Source of the DNA: Janthinobacterium silvisoli
Lineage (GTDB): Bacteria > Pseudomonadota > Gammaproteobacteria > Burkholderiales > Burkholderiaceae_D
Assembly (NCBI RefSeq): GCF_014200725.1
Contig: NZ_JACHCL010000002.1
Coordinates: 1,240,001 to 1,304,000 of the forward strand
Reading direction: 5' to 3'
Length of the DNA stretch: 64,000 nt
Part shown: piece after piece, positions 1 through 8,098 of the stretch
Numbering within the stretch: position 1 is the first letter of the stretch
Layout: each line of letters begins with the position of its first letter
Notes under the pieces: generated by a model
The model's input: the letters and a program-made list of their open reading frames with translations, nothing else
Databases searched by the model: none
Told to the model about the DNA's origin: nothing
Made by a program: the position numbers and the translations under genes

Positions 1-754
1 TGCAGCCTGATTTTTCAGCTGACAACTCTGCCGACGCCTGCGCTTCTTCAATAAATGCAGACAAGGAAAAAGAGAGTAGTTCGCCCTCCCTGCGCCCTAT
101 TTCCTTGATGTCGTCCAGGGAGGTGTCGATCAACTTGCTTAGATTAAAAATACTTTTCTCAAGTATTGTTCCCGTCGCTCCCGACAAATTCAAGTTGCCG
201 ACTTTTGCCGCAGTAAATGCCAATGCCGTCGTACCAAGCAGATTGCGCAGTTCATGAACAAAGTACCCCAGGCGTTCATTATTGTCTTTTGCCAGCTTGG
301 CCGCCGCAACGGAATCGCGCTGATAGCTGAATTCTGTCACCGCGTCCGCAATCGCATTGTCCAGGCAGCGGTTCAAGGTACGGAACTCATCGATTTGAAA
401 AGGCGCATCGCGCTCGATGGCAAGGTCCGTGATTGCCTGGCAAAGATCGCCATAATCATGGACGACCTGGTCGACGGAAAATCCCAGCGCCAGCAGTTCC
501 CGGCCATGTTCAGCGGCCGATATGCCCATTTCCGACAGCGCCAGGCCACCGCCCGCAGGGCCTGAGATACTGCGGCTTTCCATCGGGGTCGAGGTACGCT
601 CGATTGCCAACGTCCTGATCAATTGATCCAGGAACATCGGCACGCCATTGCGTAGTTGCGCCTCGGAAGCGATACGCCCGGGGCGAAGGGCCACTTTTTC
701 CCGGCAACGCACTGCTAAATCCGTGCGGTTATTAATCAAGAACTCGTACATCAT
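1..754 (-). CDS. Sensor histidine kinase with RsbRD-like N-terminal region (3' truncated by window edge)
   Basis: The frame opens at tandem ATGs (754 and 751) behind an AGGA-type ribosome site and runs off the left edge, giving about 251 visible residues. The N-terminal half is helical and resembles the RsbRD N-terminal sensor family. Residues after about 170 carry an H-box-like FVHELRN segment, the phospho-acceptor region of HisKA kinases. The ATP-binding domain would lie outside the window. Family knowledge: such proteins are cytoplasmic kinases without membrane segments, and none is visible here. The signal sensed is unknown. The RsbRD assignment is from general pattern only; the kinase call is stronger. 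Confidence 0.7.
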   Translation of the reverse strand, partial: MMYEFLINNRTDLAVRCREKVALRPGRIASEAQLRNGVPMFLDQLIRTLAIERTSTPMESRSISGPAGGGLALSEMGISAAEHGRELLALGFSVDQVVHDYGDLCQAITDLAIERDAPFQIDEFRTLNRCLDNAIADAVTEFSYQRDSVAAAKLAKDNNERLGYFVHELRNLLGTTALAFTAAKVGNLNLSGATGTILEKSIFNLSKLIDTSLDDIKEIGRREGELLSFSLSAFIEEAQASAELSAEKSGC

Positions 755-1031
755 GGTGTGATCCTATGGGCATCGGCTGATACCATCAGCCTGATGCTGG
801 GGAAGCACCACAGCCCTGATTCATATTAGCACCCATTACAAAAAAGACATTTTCAGTTACAAATTGGGGTGTCTACGTCGTAAAGTGCCATGGCAAGCCA
901 ACACTTTCGTGGTCCCAAGATTTTCTGGATGAATCGAGAACAGAAGCGGATTCGATCACTGCCCCGCCAGAGTAGCGCCTTCGGTTTCCGCGACTTTATG
1001 GACGGCTGAACAAAGAATCCAGGCATAAGAA

Positions 1032-1376
1032 ATGTTAGAAATGGATATCCCCGTTGTAATTTTTAAAGATGAGACCATCACCAGCCACATCGAGACCTTG
1101 CTGGATCTGGGCGAGCCTGTATAGATCGCTCAAAGCAAGAACGCAGCCCTTCAGGAGCACCCTGAATATGCCGGAGGTATTTGGGCCTTGGTCGAAATCG
1201 ACCTTGATAAGATCGATAGCAAGCCTGAACGCATCAATATCAGCCTGCCGCGCTTTATCCTGAACAAGATTGACCGCTATGCTGATGCACGCCATGAAAC
1301 GCGCAGCGGTTTTATATCGCACGCCACTGTGAAGCTCATTACGAGTGAATCCAAGCCTGTCGAGACGGCTGGCTGA
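1032..1376 (+). pseudogene. hicB: Decayed HicB-family antitoxin
   Basis: One reading frame encodes a HicB-like start (MDIPVVIFKDE), then SHIETLLDLGEPV, an in-frame TAG at 1122-1124, then a normal HicB C-terminus: the GGIWALVEIDL strand and a ribbon-helix-helix segment (RINISLPRFILNKIDRYAD, then TRSGFISHA). The central part of the family's N-terminal partial RNase-H-like fold is missing between FKDE and the SHIETLL helix, so there is an internal in-frame deletion as well as the stop. HicB normally neutralises the HicA mRNA interferase and represses its operon. No hicA is visible upstream. Translation from the internal TTG at 1188 could still yield a small DNA-binding fragment, but this is inference. 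Confidence 0.75.
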
Positions 1377-1441
1377 CAAGTGCGGGGCTATGCTGAACAG
1401 CATACGCCCCGCAGGATACCTCTCACCGTCCTGGCAATCTC

Positions 1442-2497
1442 CTAGACAGCGGCTACCGGATAATCCGTATAACCATGTTCCCCGGCGGAATAAAAGGTTG
1501 CCGGATCGACTGGATGCAGTGGCGCGCCCAGCGCAAATCTGCGTGGCAAGTCAGGGTTGGCGATAAAAGGACGGCCAAACGCGATCGCATCGACCTGCAT
1601 ATCCGCTAGCGCCGATGCAGCGCCTTCCCGGTCGAATTCTCCAGCGGCGATGATCTTGCCGCTGAAATGGCGCCGCAATTGACTCAAGGCGATACCATCG
1701 CCCGCGCCTTGCTGCCGGTCTTCCGGGCTGACCCGGGTCAAGTGAACATAGGACAGCGCGCGGCGGTCCAGTTCTTCCAGCAAGCGCCCGAAGGTGGCCA
1801 AACCATCCGGATCGGCCGCGCCATTGACGGGAGCGCTCGGCGACAAGCGGATACCCACCCTGCCCGGCCCCCACACCGCGATCGCCGCATCGACAATCTC
1901 CAAGGTCAACCGCAAACGGTTCTCGATCAGGCCGCCATACTGATCGCTGCGGGCATTGCTGCCGGGCCGTAGAAAACGGTCCAGCAAAAAGCCATTGCCG
2001 TTATGAATTTCAACGCCATCAAAACCACAGGCCTTCGCCGCTGCCGCCGCCGTCGCAAAGGCAGTGATCATGGCCTCGATATCTTGTAGGTCGAGGTCTT
2101 GCGGCGTCAAAGGCTTGCCCATGGCCCAGCCAAAAGGCAGCTTACCGTCCGTGTCAAAACGCGCCTTGCCGATGGTCGACAGTTGCGCCACGATACGCCC
2201 CTGCTCGCCATGCACTGCGGCCACCACCCTGGACCAGCCCTGCTGCTGTTCGGGCGTCCAGATCGCCGGCAAGGCGGGATAACCGTCGCCATATGGCGCC
2301 ACCATGATCGATTCGCTGATGATCAGGCCGGCACTGGCGCGCTGCGCATAATAACGGGCCGTCAACTCACCTGGCGACAAATCCGCCCCCACGCGCAGGC
2401 GCGACATCGGCGCCATCACGATGCGGTTCGGCAGGCGCAGCGCGCCCAGTTCCAGCGGATCAAACAAGGCTTGCGACTTGCTGCTTGCTTCAGACAT
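1442..2497 (-). CDS. NADH:flavin oxidoreductase, Old Yellow Enzyme family (alkene reductase)
   Basis: 351 residues, the usual length for FMN-dependent ene-reductases, starting at ATG 2497 behind AAGGGGAAGCC. The TIM-barrel landmarks are clear: LPNRIVMAPMSR near residue 23, the substrate-binding H165 and N168 (VEIHNGNGF), then the SNARSDQYGG and ENRLRLTLEIVD segments. Two departures from the family: the proton-donor tyrosine that follows His-x-x-Asn-Gly in OYE1 and NemA is phenylalanine here (F170, codon 1988-1990), and the usual QLWHxGR strand reads QLSTIGKAR. It is divergent from an Rrf2 regulator, and a palindrome lies just upstream of its start codon, suggesting control by that regulator. 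The natural substrate is unknown. Confidence 0.88.
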   Translation of the reverse strand: MSEASSKSQALFDPLELGALRLPNRIVMAPMSRLRVGADLSPGELTARYYAQRASAGLIISESIMVAPYGDGYPALPAIWTPEQQQGWSRVVAAVHGEQGRIVAQLSTIGKARFDTDGKLPFGWAMGKPLTPQDLDLQDIEAMITAFATAAAAAKACGFDGVEIHNGNGFLLDRFLRPGSNARSDQYGGLIENRLRLTLEIVDAAIAVWGPGRVGIRLSPSAPVNGAADPDGLATFGRLLEELDRRALSYVHLTRVSPEDRQQGAGDGIALSQLRRHFSGKIIAAGEFDREGAASALADMQVDAIAFGRPFIANPDLPRRFALGAPLHPVDPATFYSAGEHGYTDYPVAAV

Positions 2498-2507
2498 GGC
2501 TTCCCCT

Positions 2508-2541
2508 TAAAAGTATCAATAGAAAGTACATTATACTTTTA
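2508..2541. promoter_or_regulatory. Palindromic operator candidate between OYE gene and rrf2
   Basis: A perfect 9-bp inverted repeat (TAAAAGTAT at 2508-2516 and ATACTTTTA at 2533-2541) flanks a third related half-site, AAAGTA at 2523. It starts 10 bp upstream of the OYE start codon (which ends at 2497) and lies about 90 bp upstream of rrf2. Placement in the shared divergent region and AT-rich palindromic form fit an Rrf2-type repressor site; binding is inference. Confidence 0.55.
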
Positions 2542-2628
2542 AATGAGACTTTCATTGATACAGTTATGACCGCAACCACTGGCCACCCCGAATACAGGTA
2601 TCATCGCTGTTTTCAATAGGATAATGGC

Positions 2629-3057
2629 ATGGTCGATCTCCGCTTTTCGAGCGCACTGCAAATCATGCTCAGCGTGGCGAATGCGGCACAGCTGGGGGTA
2701 GACATCGTCTCATCGGCCCAGCTGGCGGTCGGCCTGAACTCGAACCCCTCTTTCGTGCGCAAATTGCTGGTGCCATTGTCGCAGGCTGGATTGCTCAGCT
2801 CGATAAAAGGCAAGTTTGGCGGCGTGACACTGGGCAAGGCACCGGCACAGATTACCCTGGCCGACATCTACGTCGCCATCAACCCCACCAGAAAGTTATT
2901 CGCCAGCCGCGACGATATTCCCCACCGCTGCTTCGTCACCGCCAATATGGACCGCATTTTTGAAGATGTCAGCACACGCTCGCAGGCGGCGGTGCTGGGG
3001 GTGTTGGCAGAGCTGACCCTGGAGCGGTATTTACGGGAGTACGCGGTCAGGAGTTAG
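2629..3057 (+). CDS. Rrf2-family transcriptional regulator
   Basis: 142 residues, typical Rrf2 length. The N-terminal winged helix is recognisable (DLRFSSALQIMLSVA, then the recognition region SNPSFVRKLLVPLSQAGLL and the wing IKGKFGGVTLGKA), followed by the family's ITLADIYVAI helix. Only one cysteine (HRCF) lies in the sensor loop, so a three-cysteine iron-sulfur cluster like that of IscR or NsrR is not supported; the protein belongs to the cluster-free YwnA/CymR-like side of the family. It is divergent from the OYE reductase, so it probably represses that gene and itself through the palindrome at 2508-2541. Start ATG chosen because AGGATAA sits just upstream. Confidence 0.85.
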   Translation: MVDLRFSSALQIMLSVANAAQLGVDIVSSAQLAVGLNSNPSFVRKLLVPLSQAGLLSSIKGKFGGVTLGKAPAQITLADIYVAINPTRKLFASRDDIPHRCFVTANMDRIFEDVSTRSQAAVLGVLAELTLERYLREYAVRS

Positions 3058-3148
3058 TTCAATGGATGCAAGCAAGGGCTTGTGTCTGATCGATGGCAGA
3101 GCCGCCCCCGATGTGCGGCTCTGATGATCCATGTAGCGTGCGGCGTTG

Positions 3149-3847
3149 TCAGTCGATCGCGGCAGTATCGTTGATGGCGACTTCGGCGCCATGCTGGAAG
3201 TAAAAATCGCCAGGCCGCAGCGATTCGGCGTAGGCATCGATTTCCTCTATCGAGATAGCCTCTGCATCGGCTTCCAGCAGGGCTGCCAAGGTAGCCATTG
3301 CCGGTGCAATGTCGGGGGCGGAATAGTCGGCCTTCCTGTACAAAAATCCAGGCACGCCGGCGACCGTCGTGACGTTATTAACCTTGTTGACGCAGTTTTG
3401 ACCACATTCGATGCCAGGGATCAGCTGCGTCCATTTCGGGCCGCCCAGCATCACCGCCAGGTACATGGTTTTTGCCTTTGCCATGGAAACCCCTTGATCG
3501 ATCAGTCCCTCGTAAAATACGTAGTGCGTCTGGCGCCAGGGCCGCACATGCCGGTCGCAATAGTGGTCGTGAATAATCGCCGCCTTGATAAAAGAAGGAT
3601 CGAATGGCGCACCGATGATGGGCTGGAAGATGCCAGGTATCGACGCACCATCGGTCACCAGCCCAGCCTTGGCTTCCCATTCCACGTTACTGCCATCCTT
3701 GAAATGTAATTTATTCTTCAAGGTACATTGCCCGCTCGCTTCGCATCCGGCGGGCAAGAGTTCCAGATGGCCGGTAAACTGCGCAAACGAATACGCAGGA
3801 AGTGCGGAGATAATTACCAGGCACAGCATTCTTAAATAACGATGCAT
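3149..3847 (-). CDS. Exported DUF1353-domain protein
   Basis: 232 residues with a Sec signal peptide (LRMLCLVIISALPAYSFA, cleavage likely after AYSFA). The DUF1353 signature is present: LVTDGASIPGIF, followed by the helix AAIIHDHYCD. This family is found in phage-like and exported proteins and has no settled biochemical function; the conserved His-Asp suggests a metal or hydrolytic site, which is inference. Cysteines at CEASGQC and CGQNC could form disulfides in the periplasm. It stands alone, with neighbours on the opposite strand and gaps of about 90 and 370 bp. Confidence 0.7.
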   Translation of the reverse strand: MHRYLRMLCLVIISALPAYSFAQFTGHLELLPAGCEASGQCTLKNKLHFKDGSNVEWEAKAGLVTDGASIPGIFQPIIGAPFDPSFIKAAIIHDHYCDRHVRPWRQTHYVFYEGLIDQGVSMAKAKTMYLAVMLGGPKWTQLIPGIECGQNCVNKVNNVTTVAGVPGFLYRKADYSAPDIAPAMATLAALLEADAEAISIEEIDAYAESLRPGDFYFQHGAEVAINDTAAID

Positions 3848-4214
3848 GATCGAATCCTAATAAAAGAGTGGCTAATGGAGCGAAAGCGGGAGCGAAGTCA
3901 CCGCAGAATCTGTCGGTTCCCTCCTGTTCACAAGCGCACGGTAGAAATTTTCAGCGAGGATGCTGAATGGTTATCTTTGCATTCGCTACAATAGCTAAAA
4001 TTTCCTTCTCGATTTACGTATATTGTCACTATTGATTTTTCGAGAGATGCGCTGTGTGCGCTGAAGTTATTCCACATGCGGCCAGCATGCATTAAGCGCA
4101 AGCGCAGAGCTTATTCCATTCGCTACCGCACTGGCGCCATCTGCCAGGACACGCTATCCGGGTCTATCATGGCGTGGGGCTGTGAATCAGCCAGTTATTT
4201 TTAAGGAAGAGCTT
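3848..4214. other. Intergenic stretch without a recognisable gene
   Basis: No complete gene is supported. The frame of the downstream mini-ORF stays open back to 4065 but has no start codon with a ribosome site before 4215. This stretch holds the promoter regions of the DUF1353 gene (minus) and of the mini-ORF pair (plus); no clear -35/-10 pair stands out. Confidence 0.5.
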
Positions 4215-4307
4215 GTGACGGGATGTCAGAGCGGACCCTGGCTAGCAGAATTCAACGAGGAATTAAACGAAATAATGATCAAGTCAACAAGAAAAAGATC
4301 GAGATGA
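4215..4307 (+). CDS. 30-residue mini-ORF translationally coupled to the next gene
   Basis: GTG start preceded by a near-ideal Shine-Dalgarno (AAGGAAG, 4203-4209, 5-base spacing). It encodes 30 residues including the segment PWLAEFNEELNEIM and a basic tail (KSTRKRSR), and stops with TGA at 4305-4307. That TGA overlaps the ATG at 4304 as ATGA, a hallmark of translational coupling. No family is recognised. It could be a leader peptide, a small partner protein, or the last piece of a longer gene whose 5' part was lost, since the frame is open back to 4065. Confidence 0.4.
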   Translation: MTGCQSGPWLAEFNEELNEIMIKSTRKRSR

Positions 4308-4669
4308 TATCCGCAAGCGAGATTTTATCAAAAGTAAATGACGGTGTTTTTCTTGAGATTATTTTCAAGAAAAACACCGACTGGGATACGCAATTAGACT
4401 CAAGGTATTCTTTTGAGTTTGATAGCGCATGGAGCGTTAGCTATGAAAAAGTAACTTCATCTTGTCCGCCTGAAGACAGCACACTTAAGGAGATAAGAGA
4501 GACTACATTCAAAAATGTTTATTTAATGAGTAAAAACTCTGATCTTGCTGGCTATGTATCGGACGATATGGGGCTGATCGCGCAGGCATTCGAAAATAAA
4601 ATTGATATCGACTTCATTAACAAACTTTGGAAAATCTATACGCAGGGAGAGTTTCCAATCCAGATTTAG
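4304..4669 (+). CDS. Unrecognised AT-rich gene, possibly an immunity- or antitoxin-like small protein
   Basis: 121 residues if it starts at the coupled ATG 4304 (MISASEILSK); an in-frame ATG at 4223 would add 27 residues but lies 13 bases past the best ribosome site. The protein is acidic and soluble, with alternating strand-like segments (VFLEIIFKK, SFEFDSAWSVSYEKV) and no membrane helix. Base composition is visibly more AT-rich than the flanking GC-rich genes, which suggests transfer. Size, acidity and coupling to a tiny upstream ORF resemble immunity or antitoxin genes, but no motif proves this. Confidence 0.6.
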   Translation: MISASEILSKVNDGVFLEIIFKKNTDWDTQLDSRYSFEFDSAWSVSYEKVTSSCPPEDSTLKEIRETTFKNVYLMSKNSDLAGYVSDDMGLIAQAFENKIDIDFINKLWKIYTQGEFPIQI

Positions 4670-4812
4670 GCTGAAACATATCAATAGTATGCTGTTCCAA
4701 ATAAGTCATCTAAAAATACCACTGATCGCGTTTGATATCGTTCTGCTCCAAGACCATCTTGTGAACCATCATCGATAGCGTTCGCCGCCCACAAAAAGTT
4801 GGCCTCGGAGTG

Positions 4813-5427
4813 TTACTGAAACGCGTTGAAATCGGTCCAGACGGTCCGCCATGCGCCGTGCGGAAGTTTTGCTTGCATAGAAATTGAAAGTCTTCCCACG
4901 CCCAAACTGTCGCCTGGCTGCCACTGCTCGTTTTCCAAAGAAAGCGCACGCGCTCTGCCCACGTCTACATTTTTCATTTCATCTGTGTCATAGCCGATTT
5001 CCACGATAGGATGCAGCACTTTTCCAATAGCTGATAAATATAAAGTATTGACGTGGACATTGGGTTTATCAAAACGTTCGTAAAGCCTCACTGCAGCTGA
5101 TTTGAAGCCCTTGGCAATTGCAATACTGATGGTCGTTGGACCATTGCACCCCAGAAGCGAGGCAAGCGCCCAATAGTCATGATCAGAAATGATCAGCCTG
5201 CCCAAACAGCGTTCTATCCATACCGATTCATCAGTTCTGAACTCTTTCCAGTAGGGATACAAAGAGTTTTGAAGGTAGCCAACCTCATGCAGCGCCCCGA
5301 CCAGGTTAATTTGCCTATCCATGCAGTCGATATCTTCCAACAGATGGGTAGCGGCTGCAGCGACAGCATACTCACCTTTGCCCATGGATTTATCTTTAAG
5401 CTTTTTCAGTTTGGCATTAATAGTCAT
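4813..5427 (-). CDS. Hypothetical protein
   Basis: 204 residues from ATG 5427, chosen over the longer frame because a strong AGGAG lies 4 bases upstream of it (codons 5428-5547 would precede the ribosome site). The protein is mostly helical, with an early lysine-rich helix (KLKKLKDKSMGKGE), a helical core and a C-terminal strand-rich segment. No signal peptide, membrane helix or known motif is seen. It converges on the AT-rich gene at 4304-4669 with a 143-bp gap. Function unknown. Confidence 0.6.
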   Translation of the reverse strand: MTINAKLKKLKDKSMGKGEYAVAAAATHLLEDIDCMDRQINLVGALHEVGYLQNSLYPYWKEFRTDESVWIERCLGRLIISDHDYWALASLLGCNGPTTISIAIAKGFKSAAVRLYERFDKPNVHVNTLYLSAIGKVLHPIVEIGYDTDEMKNVDVGRARALSLENEQWQPGDSLGVGRLSISMQAKLPHGAWRTVWTDFNAFQ

Positions 5428-5719
5428 TATTCTCCTGACGCGGGCGATGCCCCGCTCCTTGTAGTTGCTGGTGTCTTTCGGAATTGCAAAGCGTACCAGC
5501 AAAATGCCAGTTGCGATGTCAGCAGCGCAATCTGACGTTCCACCCATGTTGGCGAAGCATCAGAGGCGATCTCATACAAGGGCTATGAAGCGCATCAATG
5601 TCATGCCTGATGGCTATGCTATCTGCCGAAGCGAGTCCTGTCCCACCTGCCGATGCTGCCCGAGCCGTATCGGCGAATGGCTGCCGCATCACGGCATATC
5701 GGCAGACCATTCTTGTCCA
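5428..5719. other. Upstream region of the hypothetical gene, no supported gene
   Basis: Short minus-strand frames occur here but lack ribosome sites and family-like sequence. It lies between the start of the 4813-5427 gene and the 3' end of the small membrane protein gene. Confidence 0.4.
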
Positions 5720-5956
5720 TCATGAAAAGGCCACTTCCAGACCGAGCATCCTGACAAGGTCGTAGGTGACGAATCCCAGGCCCACGAGCAATAGCACGAA
5801 GATGGCGACCGCCTTGCCGGTCGCGCGCAGGACCTCGCGCCGCTCCTGCTGCCGCCCCTTCTTCCCTTGATCGTAATGCCACTTGATGGCGAAGAACATG
5901 CCCGTGCAGAGCACGAGCGCCTTGAATGTCACGAAGACTATAGGGATCCAGTCCAT
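5720..5956 (-). CDS. Small membrane protein with two transmembrane segments
   Basis: 78 residues from ATG 5956 (MDWIPIVFVTFKAL). Two hydrophobic segments are visible, at about residues 3-22 and 51-68, separated by a strongly basic loop (KKGRQQERREV) that should be cytoplasmic. An upstream GTG at 5989 would add 11 residues but has no better ribosome site. It is divergent from the MocR-type regulator at 6170, and MocR proteins often control a divergent neighbour, so regulation by it is possible. No family recognised. Confidence 0.55.
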   Translation of the reverse strand: MDWIPIVFVTFKALVLCTGMFFAIKWHYDQGKKGRQQERREVLRATGKAVAIFVLLLVGLGFVTYDLVRMLGLEVAFS

Positions 5957-6169
5957 GATTTTGCGTATTTCCAGTTGATTACTTGACACTATCTATCGTG
6001 AGGAGCATTTCCTCAAAACGCTGCTTCAGCAGCGACATTTTTTGTTCCAGCCCCCTCCCCCTCCAGGCATCCTGTTTGCTTCTTTCATTATAGCCAGCCA
6101 TGCAAGGAGGATGTTGCTGCAGGTTCTGAGGCATACTACTTGAAAACAATTTCCATACATTGAGACAAA

Positions 6170-7570
6170 ATGTCCCAGTTAAAAACCATACAAGATGAAG
6201 ATTTGCCACCCTGGCTGCCGCGCTTGGCGGCGAACAAAGGGCCACGTTTTTTGCAGATTGCCGATGCCTTGCAGGCGGCGGTGGCAGACGGATCCTTGAC
6301 CCCGGGCGAGCGCCTGCCTCCGCAGCGCCAGCTGGCAGCCCAACTCGGCGTCGACCTGACGACGATCACGCGCGCCTACGACGAAGCCAGGCGCCGCAAC
6401 TTGCTGGAGGGGCGCGGCGCCCGGGGCACGTATGTGGCGGCGCCGAAAGTCGAACTGAACGCCATCCTCGACCTGAGCATGAATACCCCGCCGCCGCCAG
6501 CTGGCGTGGACTTCGACGACATGCTGAAACAAGGTTTGTCCCAAGTATTGATGCGGGCCGACAATGAGTTGCTGATGACTTACCACCTGGGCGGCGGAAG
6601 CGACTCCGACCGCAAGGCTGGCGCCACATGGCTGGCGCCGATGTTTGGACCTCTCGATTCACAGCAGCTGCTTGTCTGTCCCGGTGCGCAAGCGGCAATC
6701 GCCGCCTTGATCCTTGCGCTGACCAAGCCTGGCGATGTCATCCTGGCAGAGCCCATGAGTTACCCAGGCTTGCGTACCGCAGCGGCCCAATTCGGCCGGC
6801 GCCTGATTGCAGTGGCAGCGGACCAGCACGGGATGCTGCCCGAGATGCTGGAGCAAGCCTGCCGCCAGCACCAGCCCGGGCTGGTCTATCTGAATCCAAC
6901 ATTGCAGAACCCAACCGCCATCACCATGCCGGAACGCCGGCGCAAGCAGCTCGCCAGCATCGCGCAGCGCTGCCATGTACGCATCGTCGAAGACGATCCC
7001 TACTGGCTGCTTGCCGACGTCCCGCCGCCACCGATAGCCACCTTTGCCCCGCAACAGGTGCTCTACATCTCCACCCTGTCGAAATGCCTGACACCAGGCT
7101 TGCGTATCGCCTTCGTGCTGATACGCGACCCGATCGAGCGCGAACGTTTCCTCGTCGCGCTACGCTCATTTGCGCTGATGGCCGGGCCCCTGACAGCCGC
7201 ACTGGCCACGCAGTGGATACTCGACGGTTCGGCTGGCGGCTTGATGGAAGGCATACGCAAGGAAGCGCGCCTGCGCCACCGCATGGCCCGCGATATCCTG
7301 GCGGGGCGCTATAGCGGCTCCGGGGACGGCTTGCATGTATGGCTCGAATTGCCGGCGTACTGGAACTCATCCCAACTTGCCCACGCCGCCGCCAGCTACG
7401 GCATCGCCGTCACGCCAGCGGAGGCGTTTGCTACCGGCAGCGGCTACGTGAACGCGATTCGGATTTCTTTGGGGAGTATCAAGGACAGGGGGCGCTTGCG
7501 GGCGGGGTTGCAACGGGTGTCTGAGTTGCTGGCAAGGAGGCCGGAGGGGGTTGGGGGGGCGGTGGTTTGA
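6170..7570 (+). CDS. MocR/PdxR-type GntR-family regulator with aminotransferase domain
   Basis: 466 residues with the standard two-domain plan. Residues about 20-90 form a GntR winged helix (GERLPPQRQLAAQLGVDLTT, then GARGTYV). Residues about 110-450 form a fold-type I aminotransferase domain with the PLP landmarks: N247 in the NPT-NP region, D276 in EDDPYW, and the Schiff-base lysine K305 in STLSKCLTPGLR. Such proteins bind PLP or an aldimine and act as cytosolic transcription factors rather than enzymes. The start codon overlaps an imperfect palindrome (TGAGACAAAATGTCCCA), a possible autoregulatory site. The target could be the divergent small membrane protein; no pyridoxal or GABA genes are adjacent. 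Confidence 0.88.
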   Translation: MSQLKTIQDEDLPPWLPRLAANKGPRFLQIADALQAAVADGSLTPGERLPPQRQLAAQLGVDLTTITRAYDEARRRNLLEGRGARGTYVAAPKVELNAILDLSMNTPPPPAGVDFDDMLKQGLSQVLMRADNELLMTYHLGGGSDSDRKAGATWLAPMFGPLDSQQLLVCPGAQAAIAALILALTKPGDVILAEPMSYPGLRTAAAQFGRRLIAVAADQHGMLPEMLEQACRQHQPGLVYLNPTLQNPTAITMPERRRKQLASIAQRCHVRIVEDDPYWLLADVPPPPIATFAPQQVLYISTLSKCLTPGLRIAFVLIRDPIERERFLVALRSFALMAGPLTAALATQWILDGSAGGLMEGIRKEARLRHRMARDILAGRYSGSGDGLHVWLELPAYWNSSQLAHAAASYGIAVTPAEAFATGSGYVNAIRISLGSIKDRGRLRAGLQRVSELLARRPEGVGGAVV

Positions 7571-8098
7571 GTGGTTAGGAAAGCCTAACTACCTCACATT
7601 GTCCCTTATTAGGATGTCCATGAAAACCGGACTAGCTCAAACTGACCCTCGCATCCGCGATTAGTGCTGGTTTCTACTACGCATAACGCATGAGTTCGTG
7701 TCTGAAAGGCAGAACTGGCCCTCGTATCGGCCCTCGTATCCCGCAGGGTGCGCAGGTCCCCTGCTCGCTTCCGACAGGCAATAAAAACGCCCTAAGGTAA
7801 TTTCTTTATTTCCTGGCGGAAGCGGTGTAAGCCACATAACTAGGTTTTAGGCCATTTTAGCAATATAAATCCATAATCATACCTACTATGCTACCTACAA
7901 TAGGAATCGCTCAGTTACACTATAACTCACGACTTGATAAGGCGAAACGTCTCAATTTTAGAGAATTAAACTCCAAAATCTTTGCTTTTAGGGAAGCGAG
8001 TACAACATAGAATTTTCTTATCCACATGAAAAAAATCCTTCAGGTCATAAATATTATTTTTTGCATCTTAAATTAGCTTTTTCAACTCAACCAAAAAA
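7571..8098. other. Intergenic boundary of the tRNA-Ser hot spot
   Basis: No gene. GC-rich core sequence ends just after the MocR gene. Positions 7640-7827 hold repeat block A (annotated separately). After about 7835 the sequence becomes AT-rich, marking the edge of the Kiwa-bearing insert. Confidence 0.7.
7640..7827. repeat. Repeat block A: decayed tRNA-Ser flank plus inverted copy of the block B/C start
   Basis: Positions 7742-7827 match 14192-14279 (the 3' flank and last 14 bases of tRNA-Ser), with a perfect 27-bp core at 7761-7787; the terminator stem in this copy has mutated away. Positions 7697-7724 are a perfect 28-bp inverted copy of 10951-10978, and similarity continues with mismatches back to about 7640. 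The block therefore joins two pieces that lie apart or in opposite orientation in blocks B and C, consistent with an old integration or rearrangement scar. Confidence 0.8.
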
